Program-made: the position numbers and the translations under genes | Shown here: positions 1 to 7,861 of the stretch, in pieces | Layout of the letters: each line of letters starts with the position of its first letter | How positions within the stretch are numbered: position 1 is the first letter of the stretch | NCBI GenBank assembly: GCA_947306475.1 | Contig: CAMZGS010000004.1 | Location: 1-64,000 of the forward strand | DNA length: 64,000 nt | DNA from: an uncultured Comamonas sp. | Lineage (GTDB): Bacteria > Pseudomonadota > Gammaproteobacteria > Burkholderiales > Burkholderiaceae_C | Direction of reading: 5' to 3' | Notes under the pieces: generated by a model | The model's database searches: none | What the model saw: only the letters and a program-made list of their open reading frames with translations | Told to the model about the DNA's origin: nothing

Positions 1-1971
1 GCGCTGCACCGGGAAACCCTGCGACGGCTGCACACCACCCAGCAGGCTGCAGAGCGAATGGCTCCCACCCCACTGCTGCGCCAACTCAGCTGGGACCGCG
101 CAGGTCGGCTGCAAGCCATGCGCTACCAAGGTCTGGGCATGCCCAGCACCCCCCAAGCAGCAGCCAGCCCAACCTTCGGGCAGCTGCACCCCGCAGAAAT
201 CACAGGACAGCTGAGCGCTCGCCACTACCACTACGACAGCCTTGGGCAAATGGTGGGCATCCAGACCCCGCAAGGCATGAGCGAGTTTGCCTACGACGCA
301 GCGGGGCGCCTGACGCAAGCCACAAGCCCGCACGCAGGCAAGCAGCGCTGGCGCTTTGATGCAGCAGGCAACCGACTGCCCATCACCGATGCAGCATCTG
401 CCCTGCAAGGGCCGCAGCGCCGCAAGCACCAGGACCTCATCGTCAGCCCCGAGCAACTTGAGCGCCACGACTTTAATGCCTTTGGAGAAGTCGACGCAGC
501 CGCAGAAGGCAAGCCCCAACCCCAGCACTACTGGGCAGGCAACCGGGTGCTGCACTACAGCAACAGCGAAGACCCCAGCGCCCAAGGCCTGCTCTACAGC
601 TACGACTACGACAGCCGAGGCAACCGCATCCGCAGCAGCGAGCGCTACGCACACGAAAGCGCTAAGAGCAACGCCCCAAGCCGCAGCCTGGCGCTGGACT
701 ACGACAGCGGCAACCAACTGGTGCAAGTGCGGCTGCAAGAACAAGCGGGCACTATCCAACGCCAATGCACCCAGCGCTACCGCTATGACGCCTTAGGCAG
801 AAGACTGGCCGCCTACCGCAGCGTACACAACGCCAATGGCACCACCGAGCACAGCGCAGACTACTTTGGCTGGGACGGAGACCGGCTGGTGCACACCGAG
901 CGCTACCAGGCCCCTGACACCCCACCAGAGATCATCCACACCATCTACGAGCCGGGCACCTTCACCCCGCTCATTCAGCTGCGCCGAAGCGCCAAGGCTG
1001 CGCCCGATGTGGTGGAAGCCCTCATTGCCCAAGCGCCAGCCGGCATGGTGCAAGACGAGCTCAGAGCCATGCTCAGCGACCTGAGTGCCACCCAAGCCTT
1101 GATGAGCCAAAGCCTTGGAGCCAACAGCCAGGCGGTCAAAGAGCTGCAGCAACTGCAAGCGCTGCAACAAGCACAGCACAAAGAGCGCAACCAAAGCACC
1201 GAAGTGCGCTACTACCTGTGCGACCACCTGGGCACCCCCAATGCCCTCATCAACCAACGCGGAGACATTGCATGGGCAGCGCAGCTCGATGCCTGGGGGC
1301 AGGTGGTCAAGGAATACAACCCCCACAACCTTTACCAGCCGATCCGCCTGCCGGGGCAGCACCAAGACCAAGATACGGGGCTGCACTACAACCGGCATCG
1401 CTACTATGACCCGCGCATGGGCAGGTATGTGACGCAGGATCCGATTGGGTTATTGGGTGGAAGCAATGTGAGCGAATACGTTATTGGAAATCCACTGCAA
1501 CGGAAAGATTCGCTTGGATTGGACTGGATTGAAAATTTGACAATACTTGCGAGAGTAAGTCCTGCAGGAGTTCCTCAATTACTTGCGATTAGAAAAGATG
1601 CCTATGCATTTGGAGAATTAATGGCAGATAAATATGATGGCGTCCATAATGGCCCTGCAGACGCATTACGGCATTGCTATCTGCTGTGTAGACTTTCCAG
1701 AACCTTTGGAAAAAATGCCGCTCGCGGAATCGGAATAGATCATGAAGAATCTGGTGATAGAAGTACTCCGCCGCAACCAAAAGGAGAAAAAGAAATGGAT
1801 TTAAAAAATAATGAAGTTGGATTAACTTGCGCAGAAGAAAAAGGAAATTGTGCTGATAATTGTCAAGCAAAATATAAAAATGGAGAATTATATGGATACG
1901 GAGGTGATCTGATGCCGGCACCACCAAACCCCTCAGAAAATTCAGGAGGTTATGATGCTCCGACTTATTAA
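1..1971 (+). CDS. RHS repeat-associated protein, C-terminal part with polymorphic toxin tip (5' truncated by window)
   Basis: The reading frame is open from base 1, so the true start lies outside the window. The visible part carries YD-repeat units such as YHYDSLGQ and FAYDAAGRL. The RHS core follows, from YYLCDHLGTPNAL to GRYVTQDPIGLLGG, ending near base 1460. The core is GC-rich, but the last ~165 codons turn AT-rich, the usual sign of an exchangeable toxin tip. The tip shows GPADALRHCYLLC, a DHEE motif and MDLKNNEVG, a spacing that recalls the DUF6973-type tips of polymorphic toxins (from memory). It also has several cysteines. RHS proteins form a shell that releases the tip, often via type VI secretion. 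No secretion genes are in view, so the delivery route is unknown. Confidence 0.9.
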   Translation, partial: ALHRETLRRLHTTQQAAERMAPTPLLRQLSWDRAGRLQAMRYQGLGMPSTPQAAASPTFGQLHPAEITGQLSARHYHYDSLGQMVGIQTPQGMSEFAYDAAGRLTQATSPHAGKQRWRFDAAGNRLPITDAASALQGPQRRKHQDLIVSPEQLERHDFNAFGEVDAAAEGKPQPQHYWAGNRVLHYSNSEDPSAQGLLYSYDYDSRGNRIRSSERYAHESAKSNAPSRSLALDYDSGNQLVQVRLQEQAGTIQRQCTQRYRYDALGRRLAAYRSVHNANGTTEHSADYFGWDGDRLVHTERYQAPDTPPEIIHTIYEPGTFTPLIQLRRSAKAAPDVVEALIAQAPAGMVQDELRAMLSDLSATQALMSQSLGANSQAVKELQQLQALQQAQHKERNQSTEVRYYLCDHLGTPNALINQRGDIAWAAQLDAWGQVVKEYNPHNLYQPIRLPGQHQDQDTGLHYNRHRYYDPRMGRYVTQDPIGLLGGSNVSEYVIGNPLQRKDSLGLDWIENLTILARVSPAGVPQLLAIRKDAYAFGELMADKYDGVHNGPADALRHCYLLCRLSRTFGKNAARGIGIDHEESGDRSTPPQPKGEKEMDLKNNEVGLTCAEEKGNCADNCQAKYKNGELYGYGGDLMPAPPNPSENSGGYDAPTY

Positions 1972-2437
1972 AAAGTATGGAAAGTTTATTTATGCTGCAG
2001 TAGTTTTATTATCAATATTATTATATTTTTCCTTAAAAAAAGATGATTTGATTAAAATGAACGATGTATTTGATATTAGCTCTATAGACTTAAATTCAGG
2101 AATTGAAATTGAAAATACATTTTCAGATAGAGGAGGTGGTTTTCATATCGAAAAATATTCCATAAAAAATAATTTAAATTATACAGGGATTTCTGAAATA
2201 AGAATATCATTCTACAACAAGTCATATTATTCAATTTCATTTTTCGGAGATGATTTATCTAAAATTGAATCTACTTTAAAGCATAATTTCAAAATGCCAT
2301 TAATCGATAAATGTACAAAAAAACACAATATTCAAATTTGCAAATATAAAATCAATTCAAAAAATGGAGAAATGCTTAATATTAGCGATAAAAATATTAC
2401 AGAGGCAATAAATTCCTGGATTGGGAAATACTCTTAA
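1955..2437 (+). CDS. Candidate immunity protein for the adjacent RHS toxin tip, membrane-anchored
   Basis: This ~160-residue AT-rich gene starts inside the 3' end of the RHS gene. Two in-frame ATGs occur at 1952 and 1955. The AGGAGG at 1944-1949 is only 2 bases from the first but 5 from the second, so 1955 is preferred. The protein has a short Lys/Arg-rich start, one hydrophobic helix (about residues 9-27), then a polar domain rich in Ile, Asn and Lys. By the positive-inside rule that domain should face the periplasm. I recognise no family. The immunity role is inferred from overlap, matching low GC and position directly after an RHS tip. Base composition differs sharply from the rest of the window. 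Confidence 0.75.
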   Translation: MLRLIKKYGKFIYAAVVLLSILLYFSLKKDDLIKMNDVFDISSIDLNSGIEIENTFSDRGGGFHIEKYSIKNNLNYTGISEIRISFYNKSYYSISFFGDDLSKIESTLKHNFKMPLIDKCTKKHNIQICKYKINSKNGEMLNISDKNITEAINSWIGKYS

Positions 2438-2497
2438 AAAATTTGGCGGATTTCGGGTCCCGGATGATTGCACATGTTCTTAGAGCGTGTTATGAAC

Positions 2498-3306
2498 GGC
2501 GGATTCAATTCCGAAGTGCAACACCCTTGGGTTCAATGAATGAGGGTGGAGTGTTGAGGTGAGTTGATTAACAACGTATGACGTTGGCCGCACTGGCAGG
2601 CTGGAACGCAGGGAGCTTGACCAGTATGAGCAGGCGGCTGGTGCGCTCGACCAAGGTGCCCACAGCGCTGGCGTTGCCAGCGCCCTTGATGAGGTCACCT
2701 TCCCAGTGCCCTGGGAACTGGCGGTCTTCAACCTCGGGTGGCCGCATATGGATGCTGAGCATGTCTGGGATCTGGCCACGGCGATCTTTGCCCTTGCTAC
2801 GAGGCAAGCGTTTGTTCTTCGCCTGGCCTAAGGTGGCAATCAATTCTTTGCACAGCTCACCGACTGGCTGAGCGTAGATGCAGTTGTAGATGGTCTCGTG
2901 AGACACGCGTAACTCATGGCCTTTGGGGTACAGGTGTGACAGTGTCAACGCAATTTGCTCGGGCGACCAGCGAAGGCGCAAGAAATGAACGACCAATTGC
3001 CATAGCAGGCTTTGCGGATGCAGCTTGGGCAATGGTCTTGCGCGGTGCCTTCTTTGCTCGCTGCGCTGCTGAGCTGGCTTGCTGGCGTATCTTTGATCGC
3101 AGTCGCGGTTACGAGAAATCTCTCGGCTAATGGTGCTGGCACAGCGTCCCAACACGCGAGCAATGCTACGCACGCTATAGCGCTGTTGTAGCAAGCTGGC
3201 TATGGTGAGACGATCTTCGGGTTGGAGTTGGCGGTATGACGAACGACTTGCAGACATCTGCTGACCTTAACGGTTGCAGGTGTTGCACTTCAGGTTTGAA
3301 CCCGCC
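2498..3306 (-). mobile_element. IS30-family insertion element, internally deleted but with both terminal inverted repeats
   Basis: Bases 2498-2526 and 3278-3306 form a 29-base imperfect inverted repeat sharing the core GTGTTGCACTTC and the outer GAA-CCGCC. They bracket a truncated IS30-type transposase. The element is about 809 bp, whereas intact IS30 relatives are usually over 1 kb. No convincing target-site duplication is visible (flanks AAC and CCC). With both ends present it could in principle be moved in trans by a full-length relative elsewhere in the genome. Confidence 0.8.
2568..3257 (-). pseudogene. IS30-family transposase, truncated (DDE domain incomplete)
   Basis: The 229-residue product begins with the IS30 helix-turn-helix (LTIASLLQQRYSVRSIARVL, then STISREISRN). 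It reaches the start of the catalytic domain at GHWEGDLIKG, which carries the first Asp of the DDE triad. It ends after SAANVIRC. IS30 transposases run about 320-380 residues, so the second Asp and the Glu are missing. Just past the stop, another frame encodes a short segment (LINSPQHSTLIH) that looks like a genuine transposase C-terminus. That suggests an internal deletion of roughly 100 codons that also shifted the frame. It should be inactive. Confidence 0.85.
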
Positions 3307-3342
3307 CCCGCAACGACGCTGCCAGAGCAGCGCCGGCAAGCA

Positions 3343-4242
3343 CTAGCACTTGTACCAGAGCCCGGTTTCCTCCGCGCAGGCCACCAGGCCCTGGCCTTGC
3401 AGAAAGTCCAGGTGCTGGCTGATGGCGCACTGCTCAATGCACGGAATCTGGGGCATACCCAGATCCGGGGGATAGAGCAAACCACCAGCCACCAGCTGCG
3501 CCATGCTGCGCGGCCCCTGAGCCAGGGTGTCCAGCAGGCGCTGATGGCGCACTTCGATCTGCGCGCCAAAGCGCTCCAGCGCTTCCAGAAACTGGGCACG
3601 ATCGGTCACCACCCCCTTGTGGTGCGAGGTAACCCAGACGCGCGCCTCAATGTCGCGCACGCGCTGCAGGCTGCGTGCAAATTGCAGCATGTCCGAAGAG
3701 GCATCACCGTAGTACGGGCCAAAGCTGCTCAGGTCGATGTCGCCGATGAAGGCCACACCGCTGCTTTCTTCCACCAGTGCGCAGTGCCCGCTGGTGTGGC
3801 CCGGCAGGTGGTGGGCGCGCACACGCACGCCGCCGCCCAGCTCCCACAGCTGCCCGTCGTGGTAGGCCGTGGCATCGGGCCGGGGGGTGAAGCCAAAGGT
3901 CTGGGAAAACAGCGGGCGCAGCTGCTCGATCACGTCGGCGCCGTAGCCATAGTGCTGCTCCAGCCCCTGCCACGATTGCACGGAGGGCAGGTCGGCTGCG
4001 TGCACCTGCACCGGCACGTGCAGCAGATCGCCCAACGCCACGGTGTGGTCCTCATGGACATGGCCCAGCACGATGCCATCGACCTGGCGCAACTGCTCCA
4101 GCAGCTGACGCGCCACCAGCGGGGTGTCGAACGCCAGGCAGGTATCACTGCCCCGCACGATAACCTGGTTGCCATCCGGGAACTTGCCGTTCTGCGCGCC
4201 CAGAAACACCTGCACTGGCCCGTAGGTCGCGCTGGGGGGCAT
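3343..4242 (-). CDS. MBL-fold metallo-hydrolase
   Basis: A 299-residue metallo-beta-lactamase-fold protein. The metal-binding HVHEDH lies at residues 61-66, and further ligands are plausible in GHTSGHCALV, FIGDIDLSSFG and TSHHKG. The C-terminal third looks like a winged-helix-type tail seen in some MBL hydrolases. The start at 4242 (MPPSATYGPV) is chosen because AAGGAG sits 6 bases upstream; the frame extends 15 codons further without a ribosome site. Such enzymes hydrolyse thioesters, lactones, phosphodiesters or similar; the substrate cannot be told from sequence. It lies 60 bp from ogt on the same strand. Confidence 0.88.
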   Translation of the reverse strand: MPPSATYGPVQVFLGAQNGKFPDGNQVIVRGSDTCLAFDTPLVARQLLEQLRQVDGIVLGHVHEDHTVALGDLLHVPVQVHAADLPSVQSWQGLEQHYGYGADVIEQLRPLFSQTFGFTPRPDATAYHDGQLWELGGGVRVRAHHLPGHTSGHCALVEESSGVAFIGDIDLSSFGPYYGDASSDMLQFARSLQRVRDIEARVWVTSHHKGVVTDRAQFLEALERFGAQIEVRHQRLLDTLAQGPRSMAQLVAGGLLYPPDLGMPQIPCIEQCAISQHLDFLQGQGLVACAEETGLWYKC

Positions 4243-4302
4243 GGGAATCTCCTTCATTTTCATAGCTTGTCGCGCTTTCCTGTCCACACTTTGGCGGATA
4301 AA

Positions 4303-4821
4303 TCATGCATATATTGGCTTCTGGCCAGCCTCCAGCGCTAGCAAAAACTTTTTGCGCTGCAGACCGCCGCTATAACCGGTCAAGCGGCCATCGCTGCCCA
4401 GCACGCGGTGGCAGGGCACGAGGATGCTGATCTTGTTCTGCCCATTGGCCCCGGCCACGGCGCGCACGGCATTGGCTTGGCCCAGGGCGGCGGCCTGCTG
4501 CGCGTAGCTGCGGGTCTGACCAAAGGGGATGGTCAACAGCACCTGCCACACCCGCTGCTGAAAGTCCGTGCCCACCCAGTCCAGCGGCACGTCGAAGTGC
4601 TGGCGCTGCCCGGCAAAGTACTCATGCAACTGCTGGCGGGTGCGCTCCAGCAGCGCTTCACCCTCTTGCGCCCGCTGCGTGCTGCCGCGTGCCTGCTGCA
4701 CCTGAACGATGCTGCGGGGCAGATCCCTGGTATCGACAAACTCCAGCAGGCACAGCCCGCGTGCGCTGGCCATGGCCAGCATGTCGCCCAGGGGGGTGGA
4801 AATAGTGGAGGTGTGCAACAT
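4303..4821 (-). CDS. ogt: Methylated-DNA--protein-cysteine S-methyltransferase
   Basis: This 172-residue protein repairs O6-alkylguanine by irreversible transfer of the alkyl group to its own cysteine. The active-site motif PCHRVLG places the acceptor Cys at about residue 137. The preceding QQRVWQVLLTIPFGQTRSYA is the DNA-binding helix region typical of Ogt/MGMT. Length matches Ogt rather than the two-domain Ada, and no AraC-type domain is present. Downstream on the same strand is the MBL hydrolase, with no clear functional link. Confidence 0.94.
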   Translation of the reverse strand: MLHTSTISTPLGDMLAMASARGLCLLEFVDTRDLPRSIVQVQQARGSTQRAQEGEALLERTRQQLHEYFAGQRQHFDVPLDWVGTDFQQRVWQVLLTIPFGQTRSYAQQAAALGQANAVRAVAGANGQNKISILVPCHRVLGSDGRLTGYSGGLQRKKFLLALEAGQKPIYA

Positions 4822-4859
4822 GCTGTGTCTCTTTCCCGGCGCCAGGCCGCATGAACTGG

Positions 4860-5429
4860 CTAGTCTTCAATGCCACGCTGGGCAGGCACCCCAGCGTTGA
4901 AGGCGTGTTTGATGAGCTTCATCTCGGTCACCGTGTCGGCCAGGTCGATGATTTCCTGCGGGCAATCACGCCCCGTCAGGCAGACATGCACGTGGCGCGG
5001 GCGCTGTTGCAGCACCTCCAACACCTCCTGCACCGGCAACCAGCCAAAGATCAGAGGATAGGTGACTTCGTCCAACACCACCAGAAACTGCTCACCCGAG
5101 AGGATGTCAGCGCGCGCCCTGACCCAGCCGTCGCGCGCCAGTTGCGCCGAGTGCTCCAGGTCCTTGCTGTCCCAGGAAAAGCCATCGCCCAGGCCTTCGA
5201 CGCTCAGCCCCACGCGCTCGGCCAGGCGGTGCTCGCCAAAGCGGGCACTGGGCACCTTCATGAACTGATAGACCTTGACCGCCTTGCCCCGCCCCAGGGC
5301 GCGAAAGGCCAGGCCGAAGGCGGCGGTGCTTTTTCCCTTGCCGTCGCCGGTGTGGACGATGACCAGGCCACGGCGCTCGCCCTCGGGCTTGATGAAAGGT
5401 TTTTCAGTGGGAGGGGATTGAATCTGCAT
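4860..5429 (-). CDS. cobO: Cob(I)yrinic acid a,c-diamide adenosyltransferase (corrinoid adenosyltransferase)
   Basis: This 189-residue CobA/CobO/BtuR-type enzyme transfers the 5'-deoxyadenosyl group of ATP to the cobalt of a corrinoid. The P-loop GDGKGKST is at residues 28-35. Other family blocks include VYQFMKVP, FSWDSKD and VVLDEVTYPLIFGWL. The start MQIQSPP at 5429 gives the usual family length; the frame runs further upstream only as antisense of the neighbouring gene. No other cobalamin gene is nearby, so a role in cobalamin salvage is plausible here, but that is inference. Confidence 0.93.
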   Translation of the reverse strand: MQIQSPPTEKPFIKPEGERRGLVIVHTGDGKGKSTAAFGLAFRALGRGKAVKVYQFMKVPSARFGEHRLAERVGLSVEGLGDGFSWDSKDLEHSAQLARDGWVRARADILSGEQFLVVLDEVTYPLIFGWLPVQEVLEVLQQRPRHVHVCLTGRDCPQEIIDLADTVTEMKLIKHAFNAGVPAQRGIED

Positions 5430-5506
5430 GGCGTACTGGCTGGCGGTGGATGGTGCGCTGGCAGGCGCCGTCGGGCCCCGTGCCCGCCCGGCGTGGGCGC
5501 CAGCCC

Positions 5507-7774
5507 TCAGTTGCTGCGGTTGCCCCATGGCCAGTCGGGATGCTTGCGCACAGCGTCGGCAAACATCATGTCCTGCTTGCGCAGCCACAGACCGTAGGGG
5601 CCCTGCTTGAGATCCTCCACCTCGGCACGCTGCCACAGCTGGGGATCGACGATCTGGATCGGCGGGCGCTGCACCGGGGGCTGGGGCTGGCCGTCCTCGG
5701 CCGGCGGTGGCTCGGGCACGTCCTCGCGCCAGTAGATGCCCTGGTTGTCCCAGCCTTCGATGAGCGGCATGGCCGCCTGCAACATCAGGGTGCGGATCTG
5801 GCGCTTCTGCGGTTGCAGCCAGTGCAGGCTCCAGGTGCTGACCACGCCATAGGCCGGGCGACTGGGGCATTGCAGCACCAGCCAGCCATCGCCTTCGGGA
5901 TGCGGGTAGGCCGACGGGCCGGTGCCGCACAGCACCAGGCCACTGCGCGTGACGCTGATGCCCTCGCAGCGCGGCACGATGTTGTCGTCCTCGGGTTTTT
6001 CCGGGGTGTACTGGCGCATGCCGCCCCACCACCACAGCTCGTCGCGCACGTCCTTGCTCCACAGGTAATCGCCATCGGCACAAGGGTGTTGCACACCGGC
6101 CACGCTGCGCCAGCTGGGCAACAGGCGCCACACGCCCTGGCTGTCGGGCAGGATGTCGCGCACGGTGTAGAGGGGCGAGACGCCGGTCTTGTCCAGGCGC
6201 TCGGGCGAGTAGCTGTCCTGGTACCAGCGCCAGCTGGGCTTTTGCAGGTCCACGTCCTCGTCCTTGACCACGCCGGTGATGGCCAGCAGGCGCACACGCG
6301 CGGCCTGCCCGCCAGCGATGCTGGGCACGGGCAGCAGGCGCTCCACCGGCCAGGGCAGCTCCAGCGGGTTCAGGTCGCGCCCGTTCCAGATCCAGATCTG
6401 CGCGTTGTGTTCCTTCTCACCCTCTTCCCGCACCAGATCCTGCGGGTGGCGCATCAGCACCGCCCAGTGGCGGCGCACCACGACGTGCTCCAGCTCCCAC
6501 AGGCCGGGGATATTGGAATCGCCCCAGCGCAGCCGGTAGCCCGGGCGCCCCGAGGGGGTGTCCATGCCGGTGAGCTCCAGCATCCAGGTCAGCGACTTGC
6601 CCTCCACCGGCTCGCTGCTGGCCAGCCATTGTTCGGGCTTTTGCAGGTTGCGCTCCCAGATCAGGCTGGTGTAGGGCACCTCACGCAGCAGCAGCCGGCC
6701 ATCGTTCTGATGCCCTGCCGGCATCAGCAGAGCGTCCTTGCCGTACTCGATGCGGGTGCCATGCTGCCAGCGCTGCAGCAGCGGGGTGTCGATGCGCACG
6801 CGCTGCAGCAGCTTGTCCCGCATCCAGCGAAACGCCGGACGCCCCTGAATCTGGGGCAGCGGCAGCAGCGCCCAGGGCTTGCGGTCGGAAGGCTGCTGCT
6901 CGGCCCATTTCTGCCAGCCGCGCTCGTGCTCCCAGACGGCCAGGGCCAGGCGCTGCTGGCGCCCGCCCTGCCCCAGCGGGTAGGCGTACATGGCCAGGGC
7001 GCAGCCATCCTCGCGCCAGACAAAGGGCATGTCCACCGCCACCACCCAGGGCTGCGGCTCGCCGTTGAAGAGCAACTGCCACTGCGGCTGGGTGAACAGC
7101 AGCAGCGGCTGGCGCTCGGTGCGCAGGGATTCGGGCCAGTAGCGCTGCACGCCGACCGTGGTGCCGCCGGCCGGCGGCGGGGGCAGCTCCGGCGGTGCCT
7201 CTTCCTTTTGCACCGGCACCATGTCCCAGGGCACCCACAGGTCGCGCAGCTCCACCATCGGCATGGCCTGATTGGCCACATTGGCGGCCAGCCAGGCGTT
7301 GAAGTGCGCATCCGACAGCGGGCCCTGGGCATCTTCGTGCATGCTGCCGCCGCTGGACTCCTCGCCGCTCCAGCGCGGCAGACGCCAGTGCATGCTCTCC
7401 AGCATGCTGGCCTCCTCGGCGCTGAGCGTCCAGGTGCAGCGCCGCTTGCGGTCCACCAGGTAGGGGCTGGCGTGGCCATAGCTGGAGATGCGCAGCCAGC
7501 GCCCGTCCATCGACGTGGCAAAGCCGGACTCCCACAACAAGGGTAGATACACGCCATCGGCACACATGATGTCGCCATAGGCAGCATTGCTCAGGCCGCT
7601 TTCGCCCTGCTTGCGAAAGACGATTTCCTTGAGCTTCTGGTTCTGCTCGTGCTTGAGTGCCAGCTCGCGCGCACGCGCTGCCTGCGCGGCGCGCTGCGCC
7701 GCATCCTCGCGGTACCAGTACACCAGCGGCACCAGCACCACAGCGGCACCCAGCAATATGATCCACCACATCAT
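5507..7774 (-). CDS. Uncharacterised membrane-anchored, tryptophan-rich protein (755 aa)
   Basis: I do not recognise this protein. It begins with one hydrophobic helix (MMWWIILLGAAVVLVPLVYW) followed by an Ala/Arg/Glu-rich stretch likely to be helical. A ~680-residue body follows, unusually rich in Trp, Pro and Arg, with a proline run near residue 200 (PPELPPPP) and another near residue 700. By the positive-inside rule the body should be cytoplasmic. AAGG lies about 7 bases upstream of the first ATG. The opposite strand also has a ~700-codon open frame, but its His/Gln/Leu/Arg bias is that of an antisense shadow. Composition matches the host. It ends 77 bp before cobO. Confidence 0.8.
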   Translation of the reverse strand: MMWWIILLGAAVVLVPLVYWYREDAAQRAAQAARARELALKHEQNQKLKEIVFRKQGESGLSNAAYGDIMCADGVYLPLLWESGFATSMDGRWLRISSYGHASPYLVDRKRRCTWTLSAEEASMLESMHWRLPRWSGEESSGGSMHEDAQGPLSDAHFNAWLAANVANQAMPMVELRDLWVPWDMVPVQKEEAPPELPPPPAGGTTVGVQRYWPESLRTERQPLLLFTQPQWQLLFNGEPQPWVVAVDMPFVWREDGCALAMYAYPLGQGGRQQRLALAVWEHERGWQKWAEQQPSDRKPWALLPLPQIQGRPAFRWMRDKLLQRVRIDTPLLQRWQHGTRIEYGKDALLMPAGHQNDGRLLLREVPYTSLIWERNLQKPEQWLASSEPVEGKSLTWMLELTGMDTPSGRPGYRLRWGDSNIPGLWELEHVVVRRHWAVLMRHPQDLVREEGEKEHNAQIWIWNGRDLNPLELPWPVERLLPVPSIAGGQAARVRLLAITGVVKDEDVDLQKPSWRWYQDSYSPERLDKTGVSPLYTVRDILPDSQGVWRLLPSWRSVAGVQHPCADGDYLWSKDVRDELWWWGGMRQYTPEKPEDDNIVPRCEGISVTRSGLVLCGTGPSAYPHPEGDGWLVLQCPSRPAYGVVSTWSLHWLQPQKRQIRTLMLQAAMPLIEGWDNQGIYWREDVPEPPPAEDGQPQPPVQRPPIQIVDPQLWQRAEVEDLKQGPYGLWLRKQDMMFADAVRKHPDWPWGNRSN

Positions 7775-7818
7775 GTCAGGCCTTCATCGGGTCAACAAGC
7801 TATTGCTAAAATAGCATT

Positions 7819-7847
7819 CAGCGCTTGCCCCGTAAGGGCTAGCGCTG
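7819..7847. repeat. Intergenic palindrome of the AGCGCTT/AGCTGCTT family
   Basis: CAGCGCTTGCCC at 7819-7830 pairs with GGGCTAGCGCTG at 7836-7847 around the loop CGTAA, with one mismatched pair. It lies between the start of the 755-residue protein gene and the stop of ddh. The arms resemble the intergenic palindromes near 13195, 29964, 37093 and 51254. Confidence 0.65.
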
Positions 7848-7861
7848 ATCTTCATCAAGCG

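Noticed and set aside
5450-7546. A ~700-codon plus-strand frame opposite the unknown 755-residue gene
   Set aside because: Composition (His, Gln, Arg, Leu) is typical of antisense frames. The minus frame has a membrane helix, a ribosome site and balanced composition.
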